Origin: Nocardiopsis sp. YSL2
GTDB lineage: Bacteria; Actinomycetota; Actinomycetes; Streptosporangiales; Streptosporangiaceae
Length of the DNA: 64,000 bases
Assembly (NCBI RefSeq): GCF_030555055.1
Contig: NZ_JAMOAO010000001.1
Coordinates: 3,348,001-3,412,000 of the forward strand
Direction: 5' to 3'
Part shown: one piece after another, positions 17,168 through 28,006 of the stretch
Position numbering within the stretch: the stretch's first letter is position 1
Layout of the letters: each line of letters starts with the position of its first letter
Made by a program: the position numbers and the translations under genes
The notes under the pieces: generated by a model
What the model was told of the DNA's origin: nothing
Databases searched by the model: none
Seen by the model: only the letters and a program-made list of their open reading frames with translations

Positions 17168-18463
17168 ATGAGCGTCACCGAGGACTACATCGACGCCTCC
17201 GGCGGCGACTGGGACGAGGTCGTGGAGAAGGCCCAGGCCACGAGCGCCGAGCGCCTCGTGGTCAACATGGGTCCGCAGCACCCCTCCACGCACGGCGTCC
17301 TGCGGCTGATCCTCACCCTGGACGGTGAGACCTGCACCGAGGCGCGCGTCGGTATCGGCTACCTGCACACCGGTATCGAGAAGAACATGGAGTACCGGAC
17401 GTGGACACAGGGCACCACGTTCGTCACCCGCATGGACTACCTCACGCCGCTCTTCAACGAGACGGCGTACTGCCTCGCGGTCGAGAAGCTCCTCGACATC
17501 ACCGACCGGATCCCCGACCGGGCCAGCGTCATCCGCGTGCTGGTCATGGAGCTGAACCGGATGGCCTCGCACTTCGTGGCCATGGCGACGTTCGGTATGG
17601 AACTGGGCGCCACGACCGTGATGACCAACGGGTTCCGTGAGCGCGAGATGATCCTGGACATCCTGGAGCTCATCACCGGCCTGCGGATGAACCACGCCTA
17701 CGTCCGGCCCGGCGGCGTCGCCCAGGACCTGCCGCCCGGCGCGGTCGGCAAGATCCGCGAGCTGCTCACGGAGATGCCCAAGCGCGTCAGGACCATGCGC
17801 AAGCTCCTGGACGAGAACCCGGTCTACCTCGCCCGCACCCGGGACGTCGCCTACCTCAATCTGCCCGGATGCATGGCGCTCGGCGTCACCGGGCCGCTCG
17901 CACGCGCCTCCGGACTGGGCTTCGACCTGCGCAAGGCCAAGCCCTACTGCGGCTACGAGGACTACGAGTTCGACGTCCCCGTCTCCGACGGAGGCGACGT
18001 CTACGCCCGCTACCGGGTCCGCATCGCCGAACTGGACGAGAGCCTCAAGATCATCGAGCAGTGCCTGGACAAGCTCCAGCCCGGCCCGGTGATGATCGAG
18101 GACGCCAAGATCGGCTGGCCCGCCAAGCTCGCGCTCGGCCCCGACGGACTGGGCAACTCCCCGGACCACATCGCGCACATCATGAGCGGCTCGATGGAGG
18201 CGCTCATCCACCACTTCAAGCTGGTCACCGAGGGCTTCCGGGTCCCCGCGGGCCAGGCCTACGCGGCCGTCGAGAGCGCCAAGGGCGAACTCGGCTGCTA
18301 CGCCGTCAGCGACGGCGGCACCCGTCCCTACCGCGTGCACTTCCGCGACCCCTCGTTCACGCACCTGCAGGCGGTCGCCGCCATGTGCGAGGGCGGGACC
18401 GTGGCGGACGTCGTCGCGGCCGTGGCCAGTATCGACCCCGTGATGGGAGGCGTGGACCGGTGA
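17168..18463 (+). CDS. nuoD: NADH-quinone oxidoreductase subunit D
   Basis: A 431-residue 49-kDa-type subunit, related to NiFe-hydrogenase large subunits but without their metal cysteines, that forms the quinone pocket with NuoB. Conserved segments include [23 protein letters not shown], with the quinone-pocket histidine, then [16 protein letters not shown] and the terminal DPVMGGVDR. The ATG follows GAAGGGGGGCACGAC. The stop overlaps the nuoE GTG by four bases. Confidence 0.96.
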   Translation: MSVTEDYIDASGGDWDEVVEKAQATSAERLVVNMGPQHPSTHGVLRLILTLDGETCTEARVGIGYLHTGIEKNMEYRTWTQGTTFVTRMDYLTPLFNETAYCLAVEKLLDITDRIPDRASVIRVLVMELNRMASHFVAMATFGMELGATTVMTNGFREREMILDILELITGLRMNHAYVRPGGVAQDLPPGAVGKIRELLTEMPKRVRTMRKLLDENPVYLARTRDVAYLNLPGCMALGVTGPLARASGLGFDLRKAKPYCGYEDYEFDVPVSDGGDVYARYRVRIAELDESLKIIEQCLDKLQPGPVMIEDAKIGWPAKLALGPDGLGNSPDHIAHIMSGSMEALIHHFKLVTEGFRVPAGQAYAAVESAKGELGCYAVSDGGTRPYRVHFRDPSFTHLQAVAAMCEGGTVADVVAAVASIDPVMGGVDR

Positions 18464-19167
18464 GCGCATTCGACGACGAGGTCCTCGCGCGTCTGGAACA
18501 GGACGCCAAGGAGATCATCAGCCGCTACCCGCAGCCGCGGTCGGCGCTGCTGCCGCTGCTGCACCTGGTGCAGGCCGAGGAGGGGCACGTCAGCGAGGAC
18601 GGCATGCGGTTCTGCGCCGACCAGCTCGACATCACCCTCGCCGAGGTCAAGGCGGTGGTCACCTTCTACACCATGTACCGCCGCCGCCCCGGCGGCGACT
18701 ACCAGGTGGGCGTGTGCACCAACACCCTGTGCGCCGTGATGGGCGGTGACGAGATCTTCTCCGCCCTCAAGGAGCACCTGGACCTCGGCAACGCCGAGAC
18801 CACCGAGGACGGCAAGGTCACGCTGGAGCACGTCGAGTGCAACGCGGCCTGCGACTTCGCGCCGGTGGTGATGGTCAACTGGGAGTTCTTCGACAACCAG
18901 ACGCCCGCCAGCGCCAAGCAGCTGGTCGACGACCTGCGCCTGGGCAACGACGTCGCCCCCACCCGCGGTCCGTCGAGCGTGTGCACCTGGAAGCAGGCCT
19001 CGCGCGTGCTCGCCGGGTTCGACGACGGCCGCGCCGGAGAGGGCGTCCAGGCGGCCGGCCCCTCGCTCGCCGGGCTCACACTCGCCCAGCAGCGCGGCTG
19101 GCGGGCCCCGGACCCCGACGACCTCCCGGCACGCCCCGACGAGCAGGGTGAGGAGGGCGCCAAATGA
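18460..19167 (+). CDS. nuoE: NADH-quinone oxidoreductase subunit E
   Basis: A 235-residue thioredoxin-fold subunit of the NADH dehydrogenase module that binds the 2Fe-2S cluster N1a. Its ligands are in CTNTLC and, about 40 residues on, CNAAC. Helical N-terminal motifs such as [21 protein letters not shown] are typical. The last 60 residues are a polar, variable tail. The GTG start overlaps nuoD and the TGA overlaps the nuoF ATG, both by four bases, indicating translational coupling. Confidence 0.94.
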   Translation: MSAFDDEVLARLEQDAKEIISRYPQPRSALLPLLHLVQAEEGHVSEDGMRFCADQLDITLAEVKAVVTFYTMYRRRPGGDYQVGVCTNTLCAVMGGDEIFSALKEHLDLGNAETTEDGKVTLEHVECNAACDFAPVVMVNWEFFDNQTPASAKQLVDDLRLGNDVAPTRGPSSVCTWKQASRVLAGFDDGRAGEGVQAAGPSLAGLTLAQQRGWRAPDPDDLPARPDEQGEEGAK

Positions 19168-20462
19168 CCACCCTGACCCCGATCCTGTCCCGCGACTGGG
19201 ACCGCGCCGACTCCTTCACCCTCGACGGGTACAAGGCCACCGGCGGCTACTCCGCCCTGGCCAAGGCCCTGTCGATGGACCCCGACGCCATCGTGGACCT
19301 GGTCAAGCAGTCCGGCCTGCGCGGCCGCGGCGGCGCCGGGTTCCCCACGGGCATGAAGTGGGGGTTCCTGCCCAAGGACAACCCCAACCCGCGCTACCTC
19401 GTCGTCAACGCCGACGAGTCCGAGCCGGGCACCTGCAAGGACATCCCGCTCATGCTCGCCAACCCGCACGTGTTGGTGGAGGGCGTGGCGATCGCCTCCT
19501 ACGCGATCAAGTCCAGCCAGGCCTTCATCTACGTGCGCGGCGAGGTCGTCCACGTCATCCGCCGCCTGCGCAAGGCCGTGGCCGAGGCCTACGAGGCCGG
19601 GCTCCTGGGCAAGGACATCCAGGGCAGCGGCTTCGACCTCGACGTCGTCGTGCACGCCGGAGCGGGCGCCTACATCTGCGGCGAGGAGACCGCCCTCCTG
19701 GACTCCCTGGAGGGCTACCGCGGCCAGCCCCGGCTCAAGCCGCCCTTCCCCGCCGTCGCCGGGCTCTACGCCTCGCCCACCGTGGTGAACAACGTCGAGT
19801 CCATCGCCAGCGTCCCCGGCATCGTCGCCAACGGCGCCGAGTGGTTCACCTCCATGGGCACCGAGAAGTCCGCCGGATTCGGCTTCTTCTCCCTGTCCGG
19901 CCACGTCACCAACCCCGGCCAGTACGAGGCGCCGCTCGGGATCACCCTGCGCGAACTGCTCGACATGGCGGGCGGGATCCGCGACGGGCACCGGCTCAAG
20001 TTCTGGACCCCCGGCGGCTCCTCCACGCCCATCTTCACCGACGAGCACCTGGACACACCGCTCGACTTCGAGTCGGTGGGCGCCGCCGGCTCCATGCTCG
20101 GCACCCGCGCACTCCAGATCTTCGACGAGACGACCTGTGTCGTCCGCGCGGTCGGCCGCTGGATCGCCTTCTACGCCCACGAGTCCTGCGGCAAGTGCAC
20201 GCCCTGCCGCGAGGGCAACTTCTGGATGGTCCAGGTCCTGGACCGCCTGGAGCGCGGAGAGGGCACCGAAGCCGACCTCGACAAGCTCCTGGACATCTGC
20301 GACAACCTGCTCGGCCGCTCCTTCTGCGCGCTCGGCGACGGCGCGACCAGCCCGGTCATGTCCTCCATCAAGCACTTCCGCCAGGAGTACATCGACCACG
20401 TGGACAAGGGCGGCTGCCCCTTCGACCACTCCAAGGCCACCCTCTGGGGAGGGAACAAGTGA
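19164..20462 (+). CDS. nuoF: NADH-quinone oxidoreductase subunit F
   Basis: A 432-residue flavoprotein subunit that oxidises NADH through FMN and passes electrons to the 4Fe-4S cluster N3. Visible signatures are the NADH/FMN loop [43 protein letters not shown], and the cluster motif [12 protein letters not shown] with its distal cysteine in [10 protein letters not shown]. The length is normal. It overlaps both neighbours by four bases. Confidence 0.96.
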   Translation: MTTLTPILSRDWDRADSFTLDGYKATGGYSALAKALSMDPDAIVDLVKQSGLRGRGGAGFPTGMKWGFLPKDNPNPRYLVVNADESEPGTCKDIPLMLANPHVLVEGVAIASYAIKSSQAFIYVRGEVVHVIRRLRKAVAEAYEAGLLGKDIQGSGFDLDVVVHAGAGAYICGEETALLDSLEGYRGQPRLKPPFPAVAGLYASPTVVNNVESIASVPGIVANGAEWFTSMGTEKSAGFGFFSLSGHVTNPGQYEAPLGITLRELLDMAGGIRDGHRLKFWTPGGSSTPIFTDEHLDTPLDFESVGAAGSMLGTRALQIFDETTCVVRAVGRWIAFYAHESCGKCTPCREGNFWMVQVLDRLERGEGTEADLDKLLDICDNLLGRSFCALGDGATSPVMSSIKHFRQEYIDHVDKGGCPFDHSKATLWGGNK

Positions 20463-22918
20463 CCGTCACCTCCAACTCCTCCGGCGGCGCCGCGGCCGCG
20501 CCGCCCCCCGAGGACCTCATCACCGTCACGATCGACGGGTTCCAGATCCAGGTCCCCAAGGGCACGCTGCTGATCCGGGCCGCCGAACTCCTCGGCATCC
20601 AGATCCCCCGGTTCTGCGACCACCCCCTCCTGGACCCCGTCGGGGCCTGCCGCCAGTGCCTGGTGGAGATCCCCGACATGGGCAACGGGCGGGGCATGCC
20701 CAAGCCGCAGGCCTCCTGCACCATCACGGTGATGGAGGGCATGGTGGTCAACACCCACCTGACCTCCGAGGTCGCGGAGAAGGCCCAGCGCGGGATCATG
20801 GAGTTCCTGCTGATCAACCACCCGCTGGACTGCCCGGTCTGCGACAAGGGCGGGGAGTGCCCCCTGCAGAACCAGGCGATGTCCAACGGGCAGGGCGAGA
20901 CGCGCTTCGTCGACGTCAAGCGCACCTTCCCCAAGCCGATCGCGCTCTCCAGCCAGGTGCTGCTCGACCGCGAGCGCTGCATCCAGTGCGCCCGCTGCAC
21001 GCGCTTCGCCGCCCAGATCGCCGGCGACCCGCTGATCGAGCTGATGGAGCGCGGCGCCCAGGAACAGGTCGGGATCGCCGAGGGGGAGTCCTTCGACTCC
21101 TACTTCTCCGGCAACACCGTCCAGATCTGCCCGGTCGGCGCCCTCACCGGGTCCGCCTACCGGTTCCGGTCCCGCCCCTTCGACCTGGTCTCCACCCCCA
21201 GCGTGTGCGAGCACTGCGCCTCCGGCTGCGCCCAGCGCACCGACCACCGGCGCGGCAAGGTCACCCGCCGCCTGGCCGGGGACGACCCCCAGGTCAACGA
21301 GGAGTGGAACTGTGACAAGGGCCGGTGGGCGTTCACCTACGCCACCCAGGCCGACCGCCTCTCCCGCCCCCTGGTCCGCGACGACGAGTCCCACGCCCTG
21401 GAGTTCGCCTCCTGGTCCGAGGCCGTCTCGATCGCCGCACGCGGCCTGGGCGCCGCACGCGGCCGCGTCGGTGTCCTGACGGGCGGCCGCCTCACCTACG
21501 AGGACGCCTACGCCTACGCGAAGTTCGCGCGGGTGGCCCTGGGCACCAACGACATCGACCTGCGCGCCCGCGCCCACTCCGCGGAGGAGGCCGAGTTCCT
21601 GGCCGCCCACGTCGCCGGAACCCCCGTCGACGTGGACTACACCGCCCTGGAGAAGGCGCCCGCCGTGCTCCTGGCCGGGTTCGAGCCCGAGGACGAGTCG
21701 CCCCTGGTCTTCCTGCGCCTGCGCAAGGGCGCGCGCAAGAACGGGGTGCGGGTCCACTCGGTGGCCTCGCACGCCAGCCTCGGCCTGACCAAGACCGATG
21801 GCTCGCTCGTCCAGACCGTGCCCGGTGACGAGGCCCGCACCCTCAACGCCCTGGACGTCGAGCACCCCGACGTGGTCGAGGCCCTCGGCAAGGAGGGAGC
21901 GGTCATCCTCCTGGGCGAGCGCCTGGCCGCCGTCCCCGGCGCGCTGAGCGCCGCCGCGGCCCTGGCCCGGCGGACCGGCGCGCGCCTGGCCTGGATCCCG
22001 CGCCGCGCGGGCGAGCGCGGGGCGATCGACGCCGGCGCGCTGCCCGGCCTGCTGCCGGGCGGGCGCCCCGTCGCCGACCCGGCCGCCCGCGCCGAGGTCG
22101 CCCGCGCCTGGAACGTCGGCTCGCTGCCGGAGGCCCCGGGCCGCGACACCGCGGCCATCATCGAGGCCGCGGCCGCCGGAGACCTGGACGCCCTGGTCAT
22201 CGCCGGGGTGGAACTGGACGACCTGCCCGACCCCGAAGCCGCCCGCGCCGCCCTGGCGCGCGTGCCGTTCGTGGTCAGCCTCGAACTGCGGGCGAGCGAG
22301 GTCACCGACCGCGCCGACGTGGTCCTCCCGGTCGCCGCCGTCGCCGAGAAGTCCGGCACCTTCGTCGACTGGGAGGGCCGCCACCGGCCCTTCGGCGACG
22401 CGCTCAAGGTCCCCGGGGCCCTGTCCGACCAGCGCGCCCTGTCGGCCGTCGCCGATGCCATGGACGTGCACCTGGGATTGCCCGACGCCGCGGCGGCCTA
22501 CGCGGAGCTGCGCGACCTGGGCCCGTGGTCGGGCGAGCGCCCCGCCTCACCCGCGACCCGGCCGGTCCCCGTCCCCGAGGTCGGGCCCGGCCAGGCGATC
22601 CTGTCGACCTGGCGCCAGCTCCTCGGCACCGGACGCATGGAGGACGGCGAGCCCTTCCTCGCCGGGACCGCGCGTCGGCCCCGCGCCTACCTGTCCAGGG
22701 CCACGGCCGACGAGGTCGGCGTCACCGACGGCGGAACGCTGCACGTCACCGGGCCCTACGGGTCCGTGACCGTTCCCGCCATCGTCACCGACGTCGCCGA
22801 CCGCGTGGTCTGGCTCCCCGCCAACGCCGACGGCTGCGACATCCGCCGCGACCTGGGCGGCGGCGCCGGCTCCACGGTCATCGTGGCCGCGTCCGACACT
22901 CCTGGAGGGCAGCAGTGA
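20459..22918 (+). CDS. nuoG: NADH-quinone oxidoreductase subunit G
   Basis: An 819-residue subunit with several iron-sulfur clusters. The N-terminal ferredoxin domain ([21 protein letters not shown]) binds a 2Fe-2S cluster. [19 protein letters not shown] and the CIQCARC...VQICPVGAL motifs bind 4Fe-4S clusters. CEHCASGC with the later WNCDKGRW matches the extra N7 cluster site found in some bacteria. The remainder is a molybdopterin-oxidoreductase-like domain with no function in complex I. The GTG start overlaps nuoF. Confidence 0.95.
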   Translation: MTVTSNSSGGAAAAPPPEDLITVTIDGFQIQVPKGTLLIRAAELLGIQIPRFCDHPLLDPVGACRQCLVEIPDMGNGRGMPKPQASCTITVMEGMVVNTHLTSEVAEKAQRGIMEFLLINHPLDCPVCDKGGECPLQNQAMSNGQGETRFVDVKRTFPKPIALSSQVLLDRERCIQCARCTRFAAQIAGDPLIELMERGAQEQVGIAEGESFDSYFSGNTVQICPVGALTGSAYRFRSRPFDLVSTPSVCEHCASGCAQRTDHRRGKVTRRLAGDDPQVNEEWNCDKGRWAFTYATQADRLSRPLVRDDESHALEFASWSEAVSIAARGLGAARGRVGVLTGGRLTYEDAYAYAKFARVALGTNDIDLRARAHSAEEAEFLAAHVAGTPVDVDYTALEKAPAVLLAGFEPEDESPLVFLRLRKGARKNGVRVHSVASHASLGLTKTDGSLVQTVPGDEARTLNALDVEHPDVVEALGKEGAVILLGERLAAVPGALSAAAALARRTGARLAWIPRRAGERGAIDAGALPGLLPGGRPVADPAARAEVARAWNVGSLPEAPGRDTAAIIEAAAAGDLDALVIAGVELDDLPDPEAARAALARVPFVVSLELRASEVTDRADVVLPVAAVAEKSGTFVDWEGRHRPFGDALKVPGALSDQRALSAVADAMDVHLGLPDAAAAYAELRDLGPWSGERPASPATRPVPVPEVGPGQAILSTWRQLLGTGRMEDGEPFLAGTARRPRAYLSRATADEVGVTDGGTLHVTGPYGSVTVPAIVTDVADRVVWLPANADGCDIRRDLGGGAGSTVIVAASDTPGGQQ

Positions 22919-24285
22919 CCCCCGCTCTCGCTCCGCAGGCGGCCCAACTGGCCTCGGAGAGCACCCTGACCGCCTTCGGGCAGGACCCCTGGTGGATCAC
23001 GACCATCAAGGCCGTGGGCATCTTCGTCTTCCTGATGGTCTGCGTGCTGATGATGATCATGGCCGACCGCAAGGTCATGGGCCGGATGCAGCAGCGCCAC
23101 GGACCCAACCGCATGGGGCCCTTCGGTCTCCTGCAGTCCCTGTTCGACGGCATCAAGCTCTCCCTCAAGGAGGACCTGATCCCGCGCGGGGTCGACCGGT
23201 TCGTCTACATCGCCGCGCCGATGATCGCGGCCGTGCCCGCCTTCATCGCGTTCTCGGTCATCCCGGTCGGCCCCGAGGTGAACATGTTCGGGGTCACGAC
23301 CCCGCTCCAGCTCACCGACCTGCCCATCGCCGCGCTGGTCGTCCTGGCCACCGCAGCCCTGGGCGTGTACGGGTTCGTGCTCGGCGGCTGGGCCTCCCAG
23401 TCCCCCTACGCCCTGCTCGGCGGCCTGCGCGCCTCCGCGCAGGTGATCAGCTACGAGATCGCGATGGGCCTGTCCTTCGTCGCGGTCTTCATCATGTCCG
23501 GGACGCTCACGACCTCCGGGATCGTCGAGTCCCAGCGCGGGGTCTGGTTCGCCGTGCTGCTCCTGCCGTCCTTCCTCGTCTACCTGGTGACGATGGTCGG
23601 TGAGACCAACCGGCTCCCGTTCGACCTCGCCGAGGGCGAGGGCGAGATCGTCGGCGGCTTCATGACCGAGTACGGGTCCATGAAGTTCACGATGTTCTTC
23701 CTCGCCGAGTACGTGAACATGGTGACGGTCGCCGCCGTCTCCGTCACGCTCTTCCTCGGCGGCTGGCTCGCCCCGCCCGGGGTCACCGCGATCCTGCCCG
23801 GCGCCAACGAGGGCTGGTGGCCCGCCCTGTGGTGGCTGCTCAAGTTCCTGTGCGTGATGTTCCTGTTCATCTGGGCACGCGGCAGCCTGCCCCGAGTGCG
23901 CTACGACCAGCTGATGAAGCTCGGCTGGAAGGTGCTCATCCCCATCCAGCTCGTGTGGATCACCGCGGTCGCCGTCGTGCGGATGCTCATCCTGGACGAC
24001 GCCTCCCCGGTGGTGGTCGGCCTGGTCGTCGCCGGGTTCTCGGCGGTCACCATCGCCGCCTTCTACGCCTGGGTCCGCCACGCGCGCCGCGAGCGCGCGG
24101 AGGACGCCCGCCTGCGCGCGCAGAACGCCCGCCGCGCCCACAAGGATCCCGCCTTCGGCGGTTTCCCGGTGCCTCCGAGCACCGCCCCGCACTACGGCAG
24201 CAGTGTGCTCGCCGAACCGCCGAGGACGGCCGCCGCCGTCGGCGGCGACAGCAACAAGAAGGGTGAGGAGGTTACCGGTGCTTGA
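22915..24285 (+). CDS. nuoH: NADH-quinone oxidoreductase subunit H
   Basis: A 456-residue membrane subunit with about eight helices that links the quinone site to the proton channels. Conserved features are [32 protein letters not shown] and the acidic loop [20 protein letters not shown]. The final 60 residues are a hydrophilic tail beyond the usual end of the protein, rich in Arg, Ala and Pro, as in other actinomycete NuoH. The GTG start overlaps nuoG by four bases, and the end overlaps nuoI by eight. Confidence 0.95.
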   Translation: MTPALAPQAAQLASESTLTAFGQDPWWITTIKAVGIFVFLMVCVLMMIMADRKVMGRMQQRHGPNRMGPFGLLQSLFDGIKLSLKEDLIPRGVDRFVYIAAPMIAAVPAFIAFSVIPVGPEVNMFGVTTPLQLTDLPIAALVVLATAALGVYGFVLGGWASQSPYALLGGLRASAQVISYEIAMGLSFVAVFIMSGTLTTSGIVESQRGVWFAVLLLPSFLVYLVTMVGETNRLPFDLAEGEGEIVGGFMTEYGSMKFTMFFLAEYVNMVTVAAVSVTLFLGGWLAPPGVTAILPGANEGWWPALWWLLKFLCVMFLFIWARGSLPRVRYDQLMKLGWKVLIPIQLVWITAVAVVRMLILDDASPVVVGLVVAGFSAVTIAAFYAWVRHARRERAEDARLRAQNARRAHKDPAFGGFPVPPSTAPHYGSSVLAEPPRTAAAVGGDSNKKGEEVTGA

Positions 24286-24826
24286 GTGGCTCAACCCCGT
24301 CAAGGGATTCGGCGTCACCTTCCACACCATGTTCACCAAGGTGCCGACCATCGAGTACCCGGAGGTCAAGCGCCCCACGGCGCCGCGCTTCCACGGTCGG
24401 CACCAGCTGAACCGGTGGGCCGACGGTCTGGAGAAGTGCATCGGGTGCGAACTGTGCGCCTGGGCCTGTCCGGCCGACGCGATCTACGTCGAGGCCGGTG
24501 ACAACAGCGACGACGACCGGTACTCGCCCGGCGAGCGCTACGGCCGCGTCTACCAGATCAACTACCTGCGCTGCATCCTGTGCGGCCTGTGCGTGGAGGC
24601 CTGCCCGACCCGCGCGCTCACCATGACCAACGAGTACGAGCTGGCCGACGACAGCAGGCAGAGCCTGATCTGGACGAAGGAGCAGCTGCTCGCCCCCCTC
24701 AAGGAGGGCATGGAGGAGCCGCCGCACCCGATGCGGCTCGGCGACGACGAGCAGGACTACTACGCGACCGGGCGCGGTCAGCACGGGACGCAGGACCGGC
24801 CCGAGAGCACGGAGGCGGTCCGTTGA
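24278..24826 (+). CDS. nuoI: NADH-quinone oxidoreductase subunit I
   Basis: A 182-residue subunit with two 4Fe-4S clusters (N6a and N6b) that relays electrons to NuoB. The two motifs are [16 protein letters not shown] and [17 protein letters not shown] short amphipathic N-terminus ([19 protein letters not shown]) associates with the membrane arm. I place the start at the GTG at 24278 because GAGGAGG lies just upstream; the longer open frame upstream overlaps NuoH coding sequence. The stop overlaps the TTG of nuoJ. Confidence 0.95.
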   Translation: MLEWLNPVKGFGVTFHTMFTKVPTIEYPEVKRPTAPRFHGRHQLNRWADGLEKCIGCELCAWACPADAIYVEAGDNSDDDRYSPGERYGRVYQINYLRCILCGLCVEACPTRALTMTNEYELADDSRQSLIWTKEQLLAPLKEGMEEPPHPMRLGDDEQDYYATGRGQHGTQDRPESTEAVR

Positions 24827-25758
24827 TCACCGCAGCCACCACCTCCGCCGTGACAGCGGCGGCCGCGCCCATCGGGGGCGGCGAGGCGTCCGTGTTCTGG
24901 GTCCTGGGCACCGTGGCCGTCCTCGGTGCCCTGGGCGTGGTCTTCTCCCGCAAGGCCGTGCACTCGGCGATGTCGATGGCCCTGACGATGGTCAGCCTGG
25001 CCGTGTTCTACGGCATCAACGAGGCGCCGTTCCTCATGGTCGTCCAGATCGTCGTCTACACCGGCGCCGTCCTCATGCTGTTCCTGTTCGTGCTGATGCT
25101 CGTCGGCGTCAGCTCGGCCGACTCCCTGGTGGAGACGCTGAGCGGGCAGCGCATCATGACCGCGATCGTGGCACTGGCCTTCGTCGGTGCCCTGACCACC
25201 GGCATCACCCGCATCGTCGTGGGCGACCCGCAGGGCCTCGCCGCCGGGGCCGCGGCCGCCGGCGGCACCGTCCCGTGGATCGCGGGCGAGCTCCTGCTGC
25301 GCTACGTGGTCGCCTTCGAGGCCACCGGGGCGCTGCTCATCACGGCCGTCCTGGGCGCCATGGTCCTGGCGCACACCGCCCGGACCAAGAAGCGCCGCAC
25401 CCAGCGGGAGATCTCCGAGGACCGCATCCGCGGCGACCACCCGACCCCGCTGCCCGGACCGGGCACCTACGCCCGGCACAACGCGATCGACATGCCCGCG
25501 CTGCTGCCGGACGGCTCGGTCTCGTCCCTGTCCCTCAACCCGGTGCTCACCGCGCGCGACCCCGAGTACCAGTCGGGCGTGCCCGGCGACGTCCAGGCCG
25601 GACGGCCGCCGCTGCCCGGCGGCGCGTCGGACTCCACCCGCTCCAAGGAGGGCCGGCCGGTCCTGGACGAGGACGGCCGGACCGACGAGGAGACCGCGGA
25701 GACCGAGGAGAACGGCAACAGCAACGGGCAGGAGGTGGAGTCCTCGTGGACCCGATGA
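24823..25758 (+). CDS. nuoJ: NADH-quinone oxidoreductase subunit J
   Basis: A 311-residue subunit with five helices. The conserved helix 3 region [23 protein letters not shown] holds the pi-bulge segment that couples quinone chemistry to pumping. Beyond residue 190 lies a long polar extension rich in Pro, Gly, Asp and Arg that ordinary NuoJ lacks; it is likely disordered and cytoplasmic. The TTG start at 24823 overlaps the nuoI stop and follows GGAGGCGG. Confidence 0.92.
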   Translation: MITAATTSAVTAAAAPIGGGEASVFWVLGTVAVLGALGVVFSRKAVHSAMSMALTMVSLAVFYGINEAPFLMVVQIVVYTGAVLMLFLFVLMLVGVSSADSLVETLSGQRIMTAIVALAFVGALTTGITRIVVGDPQGLAAGAAAAGGTVPWIAGELLLRYVVAFEATGALLITAVLGAMVLAHTARTKKRRTQREISEDRIRGDHPTPLPGPGTYARHNAIDMPALLPDGSVSSLSLNPVLTARDPEYQSGVPGDVQAGRPPLPGGASDSTRSKEGRPVLDEDGRTDEETAETEENGNSNGQEVESSWTR

Positions 25759-26045
25759 ACTACATCGTCCTCGCGGCGCTGATCTTCACCATCGGCGCGG
25801 TCGGCGTGCTCATCCGGCGCAACGCGATCATCGTCTTCATGTGCGTCGAGCTCATGCTCAACGCCTGCAACCTGGCGTTCGTGGCGTTCGCCCGGATGCA
25901 CGGAGACATCGAGGGGCAGGTCATCGCGTTCTTCGTGATGGTCGTCGCCGCCGCCGAGGTGGTCGTGGGACTCGCGATCATCATGCAGATCTTCCGAACC
26001 CGCAGGTCCGCGTCGCTCGATGACGCGAACCTGCTCAAGCACTAG
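25746..26045 (+). CDS. nuoK: NADH-quinone oxidoreductase subunit K
   Basis: A 99-residue, three-helix proton-channel subunit. Two glutamates in membrane helices expected for proton transfer are present, in [17 protein letters not shown] and [16 protein letters not shown] prefer the GTG at 25746 (VDPMNYIVL) over the ATG at 25755, because the longer form gives the family length and follows AGGAGGTGGAG. It overlaps nuoJ by 13 bp. Confidence 0.94.
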   Translation: MDPMNYIVLAALIFTIGAVGVLIRRNAIIVFMCVELMLNACNLAFVAFARMHGDIEGQVIAFFVMVVAAAEVVVGLAIIMQIFRTRRSASLDDANLLKH

Positions 26046-26053
26046 AAGGCGAC

Positions 26054-28003
26054 GTGGAAGTGACACCTCACACCTACCTCGCCGCCGAAACGGGGGCGGC
26101 GACCCTGGCCGACGGCGCTGTGCTGTCGAACGCCTGGCTCCTCATCGCCCTGCCGCTCGCGGGCGCGGCGGTCCTGCTGCTCGGCGGCCGGCGCACCGAC
26201 GGCTGGGGACACTGGCTGGGCGTCGCCCTGCCGGTGGCCTCCTTCGCCTGGGCGGTCGCCGTCCTGGTCGACCTGCTCGGCCGCGCCCCGGACGCGCGCA
26301 GCGTCTCCGTCCCCGTCTACGAGTGGTTCGCGGTCGGCGGCTTCACGGCCGGCGTCGACCTGCTGATCGACCCCCTGTCGATCACGTTCGTCCTGCTGAT
26401 CACCTTCGTCGGCTCCCTCATCCACATCTACTCGGTCGGCTACATGGCCGAGGACGCGGGGCGGCGGCGCTTCTTCGCCTACCTCAACCTGTTCGTCGCC
26501 GCCATGCTCGTGCTGGTGCTGGCCGACAACTTCGTCCTGCTCTTCCTCGGCTGGGAGGGCGTCGGCCTGGCGTCCTACCTGCTCATCGGGTTCTGGCAGT
26601 ACAAGCCGTCCGCCGCCACCGCCGCGAAGAAGGCGTTCCTGATCAACCGGGTGGGCGACATCGGCCTGCTCGTGGCGATCATGATCATGTTCTCGGTGCT
26701 GGGTGCGATCAGCTTCAGCGACGTGTTCGCCGCGGTCCCGACCGCCGGCGACGGCGTCCTGCTCGCGATCGGCCTGCTCCTGCTCCTGGGCGCCTGCGGC
26801 AAGTCCGCGCAGCTCCCGCTCCAGGCGTGGCTGCTCGACGCGATGGAGGGCCCGACCCCGGTGTCGGCGCTCATCCACGCCGCCACCATGGTCACCGCCG
26901 GCGTGTACCTCATCGTCCGGGCCGGGCCCATCTTCGAGGGCGCCCCGGTCGCCCAGACGGCCGTCACCGTGGTCGGCGCCGCGACAATGCTCGCGGGCGG
27001 GATCATCGCCTCGGCCAAGGACGACATCAAGAAGTCCCTGGCGGGGTCCACGATGAGCCAGATCGGCATGATGGTCCTGGCCGCCGGGCTCGGCCCGGTC
27101 GGCTACGTGGCCGCCATCGCCCACCTGGTCACGCACGGCTTCTTCAAGGCCGGGCTGTTCCTGGGCGCCGGATCGGTCATGCACGCCATGAACGACGGCG
27201 TGGACATGCGCCGGTACGGGGCCCTGCGCACGAAGATGCCGATCACCTTCGCCACCTTCGGCCTCGGCTACCTCGCCATCATCGGCGTGCCGTTCCTGTC
27301 GGGCTGGTGGACCAAGGAGAGCATCATCTCCGCGGCCTTCGGGATCGGCGGCACGGAGGGCGTGGTGCTGGGCACCGCCGTCATCGTCGGCGCCGCCCTG
27401 ACCGCGTTCTACATGTCGCGGATGATGTTCATGACCTTCTTCGGCGCCAAGCGCTGGGAGGAGGGCGTGCACCCGCACGAGTCGCCCACCAGCATGACCG
27501 CCCCCATGGTCGTGCTGGCGATCGGCTCGGTGGCGCTCGGCGGATTCCTGATGCTGGGGGACCGGTTCGCCGCGTTCCTCACCCCCGCCACCGGAGCGCA
27601 CCCGCACCACTTCGACGTGGCGCACGCGTTCACCGCCCCCTACGGCATCGCCGCGCTGGCCGTCCTGGTCCTCGGCGTGGCCGCGGCCTGGGCGATGTAC
27701 CTGCGGCGGCCGGTGGCCGCCACCGCCCCGAAGGGGAACCTCGTCACGGTCGCCGCCAGCCGGGAGCTGTACGGCAACGAGATCAACGAGGGCCTGTTCA
27801 TGCGACCCGGCCAGGTCCTCACCAAGGCGCTGGTCGTGATCGAGGACAAGGTCATCGACGGCGCCGTCCACGGGCTCGGCACGAGCGTGCGCGACTCCTC
27901 GTCCGGGCTCGGCAGGGCACAGACCGGGTTCGCCCGCTCCTACGCGCTCACCATGCTCTTCGGCGCCGTCATCGTCGCCGCGACGCTGGTTGTGAGGTTC
28001 TAG
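26054..28003 (+). CDS. nuoL: NADH-quinone oxidoreductase subunit L
   Basis: A 649-residue antiporter-like proton-pumping subunit with about 16 helices. Family motifs include [20 protein letters not shown], with the key glutamate, [37 protein letters not shown], and the lysine helix near [19 protein letters not shown]. The C-terminal lateral-helix region follows residue 480. The GTG start lies 8 bp after nuoK. Confidence 0.95.
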   Translation: MEVTPHTYLAAETGAATLADGAVLSNAWLLIALPLAGAAVLLLGGRRTDGWGHWLGVALPVASFAWAVAVLVDLLGRAPDARSVSVPVYEWFAVGGFTAGVDLLIDPLSITFVLLITFVGSLIHIYSVGYMAEDAGRRRFFAYLNLFVAAMLVLVLADNFVLLFLGWEGVGLASYLLIGFWQYKPSAATAAKKAFLINRVGDIGLLVAIMIMFSVLGAISFSDVFAAVPTAGDGVLLAIGLLLLLGACGKSAQLPLQAWLLDAMEGPTPVSALIHAATMVTAGVYLIVRAGPIFEGAPVAQTAVTVVGAATMLAGGIIASAKDDIKKSLAGSTMSQIGMMVLAAGLGPVGYVAAIAHLVTHGFFKAGLFLGAGSVMHAMNDGVDMRRYGALRTKMPITFATFGLGYLAIIGVPFLSGWWTKESIISAAFGIGGTEGVVLGTAVIVGAALTAFYMSRMMFMTFFGAKRWEEGVHPHESPTSMTAPMVVLAIGSVALGGFLMLGDRFAAFLTPATGAHPHHFDVAHAFTAPYGIAALAVLVLGVAAAWAMYLRRPVAATAPKGNLVTVAASRELYGNEINEGLFMRPGQVLTKALVVIEDKVIDGAVHGLGTSVRDSSSGLGRAQTGFARSYALTMLFGAVIVAATLVVRF

Positions 28004-28006
28004 ACA

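Noticed and set aside
20171..22471. A 766-codon minus-strand open frame opposite nuoG
   Set aside because: Composition is that of an antisense shadow (Gly/Val/Asp-rich, no domain), fully inside a conserved gene.
19148..22918. A single long open frame running through nuoF and nuoG that could suggest a fusion
   Set aside because: The first 437 codons are out of frame with the certain nuoF gene. NuoG begins at its own GTG at 20459 with a normal N-terminus.
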